A stretch of DNA of 7,465 nt, taken from assembly GCA_002726335.1 (NCBI GenBank), contig PBSR01000114.1, forward strand, positions 1 through 7,465. The letters run 5' to 3'. The position numbers and the translations under genes were made by a program. Shown one piece after another: positions 1-6,167 of the stretch. This DNA is from Gemmatimonadaceae bacterium. GTDB lineage: Bacteria > Latescibacterota > UBA2968 > UBA8231. The notes beneath the pieces are model-generated. The model ran no database searches and was not told where the DNA came from. It was given only the letters and a program-made list of their open reading frames with translations. Positions within the stretch are counted from its first letter, which is position 1. Each line of letters opens with the position of its first letter.

Positions 1-1
1 C

Positions 2-1435
2 CGCGCGCCGCTGGTCGAGTTCGCCACGGAGATCGGCGGCAATCGCCTGATGGCCAACACCGCCGCCGTTGGCGTGCTGGTGGGGCTCACCGGGTTCGAC
101 TCTGCCCTGATCGAGCGCTCGCTCACGGAGGCTTTCACCGGACGCTACGACGGCGAGCGCGGCGAACAACTCGCCGCCGCCAACATCGAGGTCCTGAACG
201 CCGCCATCGATTTCGGCGCGCGCTTCCAGGACGAGTTCAACTATCGCCTCGAATCCCGCCCCGGCGGGGAGGAGCGCGTGCTCCTGAACGGTAACGTCGC
301 CATCGGCATGGGCGCCATCGCCGGCGGCTGCCGCTTCATCTCCGGCTACCCAATGACCCCGGCGACGACGGTACTTGAGTTCCTGGCCGCCCACCAGGAG
401 GACTACGGCATCGTCATCAAGCAGACCGAGGACGAAATCGCGGCGCTGCTGACTACCATCGGCGGCGCTCACGCCGGCGCCCGGGCCATGACGGCCACGT
501 CCGGCGGCGGCTTCTGCCTGATGGTCGAAGCGTTGGGCCTGGCCGGCTGTTCCGAAACCGGCGTGGTGATCGTCAACGCCCAGCGCGCCGGGCCCTCCAC
601 CGGCATGCCCACTCGATCCGAGCAGGGTGACCTGGACTTCGTCCTCGCCGCCGCCCACGGCGAATTCCCGCGCGTGATCCTGGCTCCCGGATCGGTTGAA
701 GAGTGTTTCGCGGCCGGCCATCGGGCCTTCAACCTGGCCGAGAAGTACCAGACCCCGGTAATCATCATGACCGACCTCTACCAGGCGTTTGCCCTGAAGA
801 CCGTCGCCCGCGCCGACCTCGATTTCGCCGGCGTCAGCATCGACCGCGGCAAGATTGTGTCCGAGGAAGAACTCGACCGGCTCGGCCCCGACGAGATGTA
901 CGTCCGCCACAGGCTAGCCGAAGACGGCGTCTCCCCGCGCGCGCTCCCGGGCCATCCCCGCGGCGTCTACATGACCACCGGTGACGAGCACAGCGAGCGC
1001 GGCTTCATCACCGAGTCGCCATCCGTCCGCATCGAGCAGATGGACAAGCGCATGCAGAAACTTGAATCCTCCCGCGCCGACATCCTTGAACCCGAACTCC
1101 ACGGGTCCGCCGAGCCCGACATCACACTGGTCGGCTGGGGCTCCACCCGCGGAGCCATCCGGGAGGCCGTCGACAGGCTAAACGCGGAAGGCCTGAGTGC
1201 TAATTCAATGCACTTCGCCGATGTCTGGCCGCTGCCCGCGGGCACCGTCGCCGCGCTCAAATCGGCCAGCTACCTGGTGGCGGTCGAGCAGAACTTCTCC
1301 GGGCAGTTCGCCGGCATCCTGCGCCGCGCGACCGGAATCGATTGCGACCATCGGATTCTCAAATACGACAGTAAGCAGATGACGCCCGACGACATCGTCG
1401 CCGCCATAGGCCAGGAGGTCAGTGTTCGTGTCTGA
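2..1435 (+). CDS. korA: 2-oxoacid:ferredoxin oxidoreductase subunit alpha (fused gamma-alpha type), 5' truncated by window edge
   Basis: This is the alpha subunit of a thiamine-diphosphate 2-oxoacid:ferredoxin oxidoreductase, which turns a 2-oxoacid plus CoA into acyl-CoA and CO2 and reduces ferredoxin in the cytoplasm. The frame is open from base 2, and the residues before the ATG at 50 (PLVEFATEIGGNRLMANTAA) are typical of the C-terminal end of a gamma domain. The gene therefore starts upstream, with perhaps 100-150 residues missing. Counting from the ATG at 50, the alpha domain begins near residue 80 (GNVAIGMGAIAGG). It carries YPMTP at 100-104 (usually YPITP), EDEIAA near 127-132, the TATSGGGF stretch near 148 and GPSTGMPT at 181-188. 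The C-terminal transketolase-like domain follows (GWGSTRG, then PLPAGT and VEQNFSGQ). The internal ATG at 50 is not the true start. 2-Oxoglutarate is the likeliest substrate, but pyruvate or branched 2-oxoacids cannot be excluded. korB follows with overlap, as in the two-subunit KorAB type. Confidence 0.93.
   Translation, partial: RAPLVEFATEIGGNRLMANTAAVGVLVGLTGFDSALIERSLTEAFTGRYDGERGEQLAAANIEVLNAAIDFGARFQDEFNYRLESRPGGEERVLLNGNVAIGMGAIAGGCRFISGYPMTPATTVLEFLAAHQEDYGIVIKQTEDEIAALLTTIGGAHAGARAMTATSGGGFCLMVEALGLAGCSETGVVIVNAQRAGPSTGMPTRSEQGDLDFVLAAAHGEFPRVILAPGSVEECFAAGHRAFNLAEKYQTPVIIMTDLYQAFALKTVARADLDFAGVSIDRGKIVSEEELDRLGPDEMYVRHRLAEDGVSPRALPGHPRGVYMTTGDEHSERGFITESPSVRIEQMDKRMQKLESSRADILEPELHGSAEPDITLVGWGSTRGAIREAVDRLNAEGLSANSMHFADVWPLPAGTVAALKSASYLVAVEQNFSGQFAGILRRATGIDCDHRILKYDSKQMTPDDIVAAIGQEVSVRV
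1413..1418 (+). promoter_or_regulatory. Shine-Dalgarno AGGAGG of korB
   Basis: A perfect AGGAGG lies inside the last codons of korA. It is 9 nt before the GTG at 1428 but only 3 nt before the GTG at 1422. The spacing favours the downstream GTG as the start of korB. Confidence 0.75.
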
Positions 1436-2321
1436 TCAAGCCACTCTGACCATCAAGGATTTCAACACCGACGAGATTTCCACCTGGTGCCCCGGCTGCG
1501 GCGATTTCGGCATTCTCAACGGCGTCAAGCGCGCCCTCGCCGAACTCAACATCGCCCCGCACCAGGTCATGTTCACCTCCGGAATCGGCTGCGGCAGCAA
1601 ATTGCCCCACTACCTCTGGGCCAACGAATTCAACTCCCTCCACGGCCGCCCGGTGCCGGTGGCCACGGGTATCCGCCTGGCCGCCCCCAATAAGTTCACG
1701 GTGATCTCCGTCAGTGGCGATGGCGACAGCTACGGCATCGGCGTCGGGCACTTGATCCACACCGCTCGCCGCAACGTCAACATGGTCCAGATCGTGGAAA
1801 ACAACCACGTTTACGCCCTCACCAAGGGGCAGTACTCGCCGGCCAGCGAGCCGGGCTGGATCACGACCACGTCCCCCGAGGGCTCGATCGAAGCCATGCT
1901 CAACGGACTGGGCACCGCGCTCATGTCCGGGGCCACCTTTGTGGCCCGCGGCTTCTCCGGCGATCCCCGCGGCATGGCCGAAATCCTGGCCCGCGCCATT
2001 GACCATCCCGGCTACGCGCTGGTTGAAGTCCTGCAGGACTGCGTGATCTACAACCGCGTCAACACCAACAAGTGGTACCGCGAGCGGGTGTTCGACCTGG
2101 CCGACGAAGACCACGACCCCGGCGACCTTCGCGCCGCCATCGACCGCACCATGGAGTGGGGCGACCGCATCCCCACCGGCGTCTTCTACGAAAACACCGA
2201 CTGCCCCACCTATGAAGAGCAGGTCCCGGCGATCCAGCGATTCGGCGGCGCCGTCGACCGCGATCTGGCCAATGAGTTCTCGGCCGTCGACCTAGCGAAG
2301 ATGCTGGACGCCTACGCCTAG
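1428..2321 (+). CDS. korB: 2-oxoacid:ferredoxin oxidoreductase subunit beta
   Basis: This is the thiamine-diphosphate and iron-sulfur-binding beta subunit partnering KorA. At 297 residues it is full length for the family. I chose GTG 1428 (MSDQATL) over GTG 1422 because AGGAGG sits 9 nt upstream of it; the choice changes only two residues. Visible elements are WCPGC (Cys21, Cys24), GIGCGSK (Cys55) and QDCVIYN (Cys205), which together supply the four cysteines expected for the single [4Fe-4S] cluster. The diphosphate/Mg site is GDGDSYGIG at 97-105, followed by HLIHTARRN and NNHVYALTKGQYSP near 125-138. The last is a variant of the usual D-N-x-V-Y-x-x-T-G-G-Q-x-S-P. The start overlaps korA by 8 nt, so the two are probably translationally coupled. 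A 3' region shared by KorB proteins (NTDCPTYEE) is intact. The exact 2-oxoacid is not readable from sequence; 2-oxoglutarate is the default guess. Confidence 0.94.
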   Translation: MSDQATLTIKDFNTDEISTWCPGCGDFGILNGVKRALAELNIAPHQVMFTSGIGCGSKLPHYLWANEFNSLHGRPVPVATGIRLAAPNKFTVISVSGDGDSYGIGVGHLIHTARRNVNMVQIVENNHVYALTKGQYSPASEPGWITTTSPEGSIEAMLNGLGTALMSGATFVARGFSGDPRGMAEILARAIDHPGYALVEVLQDCVIYNRVNTNKWYRERVFDLADEDHDPGDLRAAIDRTMEWGDRIPTGVFYENTDCPTYEEQVPAIQRFGGAVDRDLANEFSAVDLAKMLDAYA

Positions 2322-2408
2322 TACCATTCCTCTCGACCCGACGGGCCCGGCTTCGGTTGGAGCCGCAACCTACCCGCGTCCGCGCCGCGATCCAAAAGGA
2401 CCTCCGCC
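2322..2408. other. Gap between korB and the first flavin reductase
   Basis: An 87-nt non-coding gap. It contains CGGGCCCG (2342-2349) and two mutually exclusive 5-bp stems: CGGCT 2348-2352 with AGCCG 2361-2365, and GGTTG 2355-2359 with CAACC 2366-2370. No T-run follows, so I do not call a terminator. No convincing promoter is visible. Confidence 0.4.
2396..2400 (+). promoter_or_regulatory. Shine-Dalgarno AAGGA deciding the TTG start of the first flavin reductase
   Basis: AAGGA, preceded by further A residues, lies 8 nt before TTG 2409. It supports TTG as the start codon of the following gene, which has no nearby ATG at the position where homology begins. Confidence 0.6.
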
Positions 2409-3017
2409 TTGATCATCAATCCCGCCGACCGCCCCGACGACGATATCTACCGCCTGCTAAGCAGCCTCATCGTTCCCCGTCCGATTGCGTTCGTCAGCAC
2501 GGTCGCCCCGGACGGCGTCCTCAACGTCGCCCCGTTCAGCTACTTCAACGCCATCAGCGCCACTCCGCCTTTGCTGGCCTTCGCGATCGGCCATCCCAAC
2601 GGCGGCGTCAAGGACACCCTCGCCAACCTGACTGCCTCCGGTGACTACGTCATCAGCATCGTCACCGAGCCGATCGCGGCGGCCATGAACGCCACCGCCG
2701 CCGAGGTCGCTGCCGAGATCGACGAGTTCAATCTCGCCGGACTAACCCCGGTCCCCTCGACCACGGTCAGCGCGCCGCGGGTCGCCGAATCGCCGGTCAA
2801 CCTCGAGTGCCGGCTCGTCGAGACTCACGAGTACGGCGTCGCTCCCCGGCTGACCACACTGGTTATCGGCGAAATCGTGATCGCGCACATCGACGACCGC
2901 CTCCTGCGCAAAAACGGCACCATCGACCCGACGCTACTCGAAGCCGTCGGTCGTCTGGGCGGTTCCGAGTACTGCCACACGACCGATGTCTTCCGGATGG
3001 AAAGGCCGCGGGTCTAG
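2409..3017 (+). CDS. Flavin reductase-like, FMN-binding split-barrel protein (paralog 1)
   Basis: A 202-residue protein of the flavin reductase/DIM6-NTAB split-barrel family, which binds FMN and reduces flavin with NAD(P)H or uses it in other redox chemistry. Family signatures run in order: VPRPIAFVST near 22-31, DGVLNVAPFSYF near 35-46 (flavin-contacting region), PPLLAF near 53-58, a Val/Ile-rich strand near 78-84, AAAMN near 89-93, then EIDEFNLAGLTPVPS, the RVAESPVNLECRL stretch and the closing GRLGGSEY. The start is TTG 2409, chosen because AAGGA lies 8 nt upstream and because the next gene's N-terminus aligns with it residue for residue (MIINPAD against MILDAES). It follows korB by 87 nt, where I see only weak hairpins and no U-tract terminator. 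Partner enzyme and substrate are unknown. Such proteins are often the reductase half of two-component flavin monooxygenases, but no oxygenase is in the window. Confidence 0.88.
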   Translation: MIINPADRPDDDIYRLLSSLIVPRPIAFVSTVAPDGVLNVAPFSYFNAISATPPLLAFAIGHPNGGVKDTLANLTASGDYVISIVTEPIAAAMNATAAEVAAEIDEFNLAGLTPVPSTTVSAPRVAESPVNLECRLVETHEYGVAPRLTTLVIGEIVIAHIDDRLLRKNGTIDPTLLEAVGRLGGSEYCHTTDVFRMERPRV

Positions 3018-3034
3018 CCGCCTCGCTCCGCAAA

Positions 3035-3616
3035 GTGATCCTCGACGCCGAGAGCGCCTCGCTGGAGGAGCTCTACCAGCTCCTCGCCGCCGTCGTCGTC
3101 CCGCGGCCGATCACGCTGGTCAGCACGATCTCGCGTGACGGCGTCCGCAACCTGGCTCCTTACAGCAGCTTCATGCCGATCGCCGCCCGCCCGCCGCTGC
3201 TGGCGTTCGCCCCGACGAGCGAGACCGGCATGGATAAGGACACCGTCGCCAACGTTCTGGCCACCGGAGAATTTGTCATCAACATCGTCGGCGCCTCGAT
3301 GGCGGAGGCTATGAACCTTGCCGCCGGTGACTACGCTCCCGAGGTCGATGAGTTCGCGGTCAGCGGATTCACTCCGACTCCGGCGCGCCACGTTGGCGCA
3401 CCGCTCGTAGCCGGGTCGCCGGCCGCCTTCGAATGCCGCCTAGTCGAGACCCACCGCTACGGCGCCGCCCCGATAGTCAGTACGTTGATTGTTGGGGAGA
3501 TCCTGGCCATCCACCTACCCGACACCACTGACGTTATGTCAAGTACGCCGCCACTGCTCGGCCAGCTCGGCCTGAATCGCTACTGCACTACCGCCCGGAA
3601 TTTCACCCGCCCCTGA
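3035..3616 (+). CDS. Flavin reductase-like, FMN-binding split-barrel protein (paralog 2)
   Basis: A 193-residue paralog of the preceding gene, 17 nt downstream of its stop. The same series of motifs appears: VPRPITLVST, DGVRNLAPYSSF, PPLLAFAP, EAMN, EVDEFAVSGFTPTP, the SPAAFECRLVETH stretch and an STLIVGEI strand. By eye it is roughly 45% identical to its neighbour. The start is GTG 3035, because MILDAES aligns without a gap to the first residues of paralog 1. The frame is open back to an ATG at 2807, but that extension is Arg/His-rich out-of-frame sequence inside the upstream gene. No clear Shine-Dalgarno precedes 3035, so translation probably depends on coupling to the upstream gene. The C-terminus differs: the RLGGSEY of paralog 1 is QLGLNRY here and the connecting loop is shorter. 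The two may have different partners, or may form a heteromer; this is inference. Confidence 0.84.
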   Translation: MILDAESASLEELYQLLAAVVVPRPITLVSTISRDGVRNLAPYSSFMPIAARPPLLAFAPTSETGMDKDTVANVLATGEFVINIVGASMAEAMNLAAGDYAPEVDEFAVSGFTPTPARHVGAPLVAGSPAAFECRLVETHRYGAAPIVSTLIVGEILAIHLPDTTDVMSSTPPLLGQLGLNRYCTTARNFTRP

Positions 3617-3641
3617 CCCGACCTCGCCCGGTTGCTATGCT
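3614..3641 (+). promoter_or_regulatory. Possible weak sigma70-type promoter before the SDR pair
   Basis: CTGACC at 3613-3618, overlapping the stop of the previous gene, and TATGCT at 3636-3641 each match the -35 and -10 consensus at four of six positions with a 17-nt spacer. Start of transcription near 3648 would suit the ATG at 3685. Matches of this quality occur by chance, so this is only a candidate. Confidence 0.18.
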
Positions 3642-3684
3642 CGACTCACTGCATGGCCAGACCAGCACTAAGACCGGGGGCACC

Positions 3685-4419
3685 ATGGACCTAAGAGGCA
3701 GAACCGCCATCATCACCGGCGCCAGCGCCGGCATCGGCCGCGCCACGGCCATTGCCCTGGCGACGGAGGGCGTCGACATCGCCATCACCGCCCGCACCAC
3801 CGAAGCCCTCGAGGCGACCGCCGCCGCCGCCCTCGAGCATGGCGTCCGCGTGCTGGCCGTACCCGGCGACGTCACCGATCGCGACCACGTCCGCGACTTC
3901 GTCGCCAGCGCCCTGGAAGAGTTCGGCAAGATCGACATCCTGGTCAATAACGCCGCCCTGCACACCCGCAAGCGCAGCCTCGCCGAGATCGGTGCAGAGC
4001 GCTGGGACCGGGTGGTGGCGGTCAACTTCACAGCGCCGTTCGACTTCGCCCGCGAGGTCGTGCCCGCCATGCGCAAGGCCGGCGGCGGGGTGGTCATCAA
4101 CGTCTGCTCCGACGCCGCCACCATCCCCGACCGCACCCACTCCGGGGTCGCCTACGGCGCCAGCAAGGCCGCGCTGGCCGCCTTCACGCAGAGCATCCGC
4201 TGCGAAGAATGGACCCACGGCATCCGCGCCACGGCCATCTTCCCCGGCGAGACCGACACCGACATGATTGGCCTGCGCCCCGACGGCACCAGCGACGAAC
4301 GCCGCGCCGTGCTGCAGAAACCCGAGGACATCGCGGCCGCGGTAGTCTTCGCCGCCGGCATGCCGGCTCGCGCCAACGTCTCCGAAATCGTCGTACAGTC
4401 CACCATGCAGCGGACCTAA
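3685..4419 (+). CDS. Short-chain dehydrogenase/reductase (SDR), paralog 1
   Basis: A classical SDR of 244 residues, a normal length, which oxidises or reduces a hydroxyl/carbonyl group with NAD(P)(H). The Rossmann cofactor motif TGASAGIG is at 11-18, VNNAA at 87-91 (NNAA in place of the usual NNAG), the structural Asn at 114, and the probable catalytic Ser142, Tyr157 and Lys161 (YGASK). PGETDTDM lies at 187-194 and PEDIAAAVVFAA near 213-224. An Arg at the end of the second strand (TAR, 35-37) hints at NADP(H). ATG 3685 is preferred over ATG 3637 because family homology begins at MDLRGRTAIITG and the 16 residues between are unlike an SDR N-terminus. A GGGGG run 4 nt upstream is a poor ribosome site. 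It lies 68 nt after the flavin reductase pair and 26 nt before its paralog. The substrate is not predictable; FabG-like or sugar/steroid-type roles are equally open. Confidence 0.9.
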   Translation: MDLRGRTAIITGASAGIGRATAIALATEGVDIAITARTTEALEATAAAALEHGVRVLAVPGDVTDRDHVRDFVASALEEFGKIDILVNNAALHTRKRSLAEIGAERWDRVVAVNFTAPFDFAREVVPAMRKAGGGVVINVCSDAATIPDRTHSGVAYGASKAALAAFTQSIRCEEWTHGIRATAIFPGETDTDMIGLRPDGTSDERRAVLQKPEDIAAAVVFAAGMPARANVSEIVVQSTMQRT

Positions 4420-4434
4420 CCCGAAACCCGAATC

Positions 4435-4438
4435 GAGG
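4435..4438 (+). promoter_or_regulatory. Shine-Dalgarno GAGG before an ATC start
   Basis: GAGG lies 7 nt upstream of ATC 4446, the codon that aligns with the initiator ATG of the neighbouring SDR paralog. A ribosome site at normal spacing from a non-canonical codon is what makes the ATC start plausible. Confidence 0.5.
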
Positions 4439-4445
4439 CCCCATC

Positions 4446-5186
4446 ATCGACATCAACGGTAAGACCGCCATTCTCACCGGAGCCAGCGCCGGCATCGGGC
4501 TGGGCATCCTGCGCGCCCTCGCCGCCGAAGGCGTCAACCTGGCCATCACCGCCCGCCGCCCCGGGCCGCTCGAAGCAGCCGCCGCGGCCGCCCGCGAACA
4601 GGGCGTGCGCGTGCTGGCCGTGCCCGGTGACGTGGCCGATTTGGACCACGTGCGCGCCTTCGTCGCCGCGGCCATCGCCGAGTTCGGCGCCATCGACTAC
4701 CTGGTCAACAACGCCGGCATCAACACCGACCTGCGCAACCTCCACGACATCCCGCTGGAAACCTGGCAGGAGGTCGTCGAGATCAATCTCAACAGCGTCT
4801 ACTACGTAATCCGCGAACTGCTCCCGCATCTACGCAGCAATCAGCAGGGCCACATCATCAACATCATCTCTGGCGCCGGCTACAGCCTGCGGCCCAACGC
4901 CACCTCGGGCGTCGCCTACATCGCGTCCAAGCACGGCGTCACCGGGCTCAGCCACGCCATCAACTCGGAGGAGTGGGAGAACGGCATCCGCTGCAGCGCC
5001 GTCTATCCCGGCGAGGTCGACACCGCCATGCTCGACACCGACCACCAGCGCCTGCAGCCCGGCGAAGCGGAGATGGTGATGCAGCCCGAGGACATCGCCG
5101 CTGCGGTGGTATTCGCCGCCCGCACCCATCCGCGCGCCCTGGTCGCCGACGTCTACATGCAGCCCAGCCGGCACCGCAACCGCTAG
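4446..5186 (+). CDS. Short-chain dehydrogenase/reductase (SDR), paralog 2, apparent ATC start
   Basis: A second classical SDR, 246 residues if started at 4446. Motifs are TGASAGIG at 11-18, VNNAG at 87-91, Asn114, and probable catalytic Ser142, Tyr158 and Lys162 (YIASK). PGEVDTAM follows, then PEDIAAAVVFAA near the C-terminus. The TARR stretch after the second strand favours NADP(H). No ATG, GTG, TTG or CTG occurs in frame between an ATG at 4209, deep inside the previous gene, and the Rossmann motif. ATC 4446 aligns exactly with the initiator of paralog 1 and has GAGG 7 nt upstream, so I place the start there; ATC 4443 is the alternative. An ATG-to-ATC assembly error would give the same picture. 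The first 90 residues are about 69% identical to paralog 1, the rest much less. The stop is 8 nt from the stop of the convergent lipoprotein gene. The substrate is unknown. Confidence 0.85.
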   Translation: MDINGKTAILTGASAGIGLGILRALAAEGVNLAITARRPGPLEAAAAAAREQGVRVLAVPGDVADLDHVRAFVAAAIAEFGAIDYLVNNAGINTDLRNLHDIPLETWQEVVEINLNSVYYVIRELLPHLRSNQQGHIINIISGAGYSLRPNATSGVAYIASKHGVTGLSHAINSEEWENGIRCSAVYPGEVDTAMLDTDHQRLQPGEAEMVMQPEDIAAAVVFAARTHPRALVADVYMQPSRHRNR

Positions 5187-5194
5187 CTCACTGC

Positions 5195-6160
5195 CTATTC
5201 GATGGACGCCCAGTGCGGCGCGGTGTCGCGCGCCGGGCTGTTGGTCAACAGCAGCGGCTCCGCGCCGTCGGCCTGCATCACCCACAGTTCGTCGTTGCCG
5301 GTGCGGTCCGACGAAAAGGCGATGTGGCTGCCATCCGGTGACCAGGCCGGGAAGCTGTCGAAGGCCGACGAGTCTGTCAGGTTCTGCAGGTTCGCGCCGG
5401 CCACGCTCATCACATATATATCGGCGTCACCGTCGCGGTCCGAGGTGAACGCCAGCCGCGACCCGTCCAGCGACCACTCCGCCGCCTCATCGGATCCCGG
5501 ATTTTCGGTCAATTGGCGCACATCGCGGCCATCCTGCGACATCACGTAGATATCGTTGTTGCCCCTGGCGTCGGAGGTGAACGCGATCTGGCTGCCGTCC
5601 GGCGACCAGCGCGGGAACAGGTCCGCGCCCTGGTGTTCCAGCAGCCGCCGCTGGTTGGCCCCGTCGGCGTCCATCATGTAGATCTCGAAATCGCCATCCC
5701 GGTCGGACACGAACACCACCCGCCGCCCGTCCGGCGACCAGTCGGGCATCAGATCTCCGAATTCGTTCTCCGTCAATCGCCGGAAATTCCCGCTGGCCTC
5801 GACCACCACGATCTCCGGCAGCAGCGCCGGGGCCCCCGAGTGGTAGACCACCTCGTCTCCGTTCGGGGACATTCGGGGGAAGCCATCCACGCCCGCCAGG
5901 GTCGTCAACTGCCCCACGGTCCCGTCGCTCATCGACAGCAGGAACAGATTGTCGGGGCCGGCGCGATTGGACATGAAGACGATTGTCCCGCCGGGCACGT
6001 CCGCGCCGGCCCGTTCGGCTCCGCTGGATAGGGGCGTCGCAGTCGGTGCCGGCGGAGCGGCCGGCGCCACGATCTCGCGGACCCCGTTGCTACCACCGCA
6101 CCCAGCTAGGGCAATAGTCAACAGCCCCGGCAACCACCCCCGCCAGAAGACCTGCCCCAT
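5195..6160 (-). CDS. TolB-like six-bladed beta-propeller (PD40) lipoprotein
   Basis: A 321-residue exported lipoprotein. The N-terminus has a short signal peptide with one Arg (R7), a hydrophobic core and a lipobox L-A-G-C ending at Cys21. A Pro/Ala/Thr-rich linker follows at about 32-43. From residue 58 to the last residue run six units of exactly 44 residues, five ending in SPDG-like turns (MSPNG, WSPDG, WSPDG, WSLDG, WSPDG) and the sixth ending in HWASIE at the stop. Units contain the strands IAFTSDR and DIYVM, typical of TolB/PD40 propellers. The N-terminal alpha/beta domain of true TolB is absent, so a Tol-Pal role is not implied; binding of a protein or glycan at the cell surface is a guess. 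ATG 6160 is chosen over GTG 6181 because AGGAG lies 7 nt upstream and it yields a compact signal peptide. The gene is convergent with the SDR pair and divergent from metE. Confidence 0.88.
   Translation of the reverse strand: MGQVFWRGWLPGLLTIALAGCGGSNGVREIVAPAAPPAPTATPLSSGAERAGADVPGGTIVFMSNRAGPDNLFLLSMSDGTVGQLTTLAGVDGFPRMSPNGDEVVYHSGAPALLPEIVVVEASGNFRRLTENEFGDLMPDWSPDGRRVVFVSDRDGDFEIYMMDADGANQRRLLEHQGADLFPRWSPDGSQIAFTSDARGNNDIYVMSQDGRDVRQLTENPGSDEAAEWSLDGSRLAFTSDRDGDADIYVMSVAGANLQNLTDSSAFDSFPAWSPDGSHIAFSSDRTGNDELWVMQADGAEPLLLTNSPARDTAPHWASIE
5198..5989 (-). repeat. Six in-frame 132-bp units encoding propeller blades
   Basis: Within the lipoprotein gene, six consecutive 132-bp units encode one blade each and have no length variation. 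Units 3 to 6 resemble each other most (I/V-A-F-x-S-D, D/E-I/L-Y/W-V/M-M). Units 1 and 2 are more diverged, with LFLLS and EIVVV in place of DIYVM. The similarity is clear in protein and weaker in DNA, so this is an old amplification. Confidence 0.8.
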
Positions 6161-6167
6161 CACACCT

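Noticed and set aside
1419..2114. 231-residue reading frame on the minus strand opposite korB
   Set aside because: It is Gly/Ala/Val/Asp-rich with no recognised domain and lies wholly opposite a clearly coding, conserved gene; typical antisense shadow in GC-rich DNA.
2340..2371. Terminator after korB
   Set aside because: Only short, mutually exclusive 5-bp stems with no T-run follow the stop; too weak to call.
2807..3034. Extension of the second flavin reductase back to ATG 2807, or a fused pair by frameshift
   Set aside because: The extension lies inside the first flavin reductase in another frame and is Arg-rich. Both proteins are complete with aligned N-termini, so no frameshift is needed.
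3637..3684. ATG 3637 as the start of the first SDR
   Set aside because: The 16 added residues show no SDR character, and the paralog has no counterpart. ATG 3685 fits the family start.
3603..4218. Two minus-strand frames (177 and 175 residues) opposite the first SDR
   Set aside because: Low-complexity Ala/Gly/Arg composition, mutually overlapping, and opposite a gene with full SDR motifs.
4209..4445. ATG at 4209 as the start of the second SDR, adding about 79 residues
   Set aside because: The extra residues are Arg/His/Pro-rich, as expected from reading the previous GC-rich SDR gene out of frame, and family homology begins only at 4446.
5202..6031. Plus-strand frames opposite the lipoprotein gene
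   Set aside because: Their apparent repetitiveness only mirrors the propeller repeats on the other strand. No start with a ribosome site or family motif was seen.
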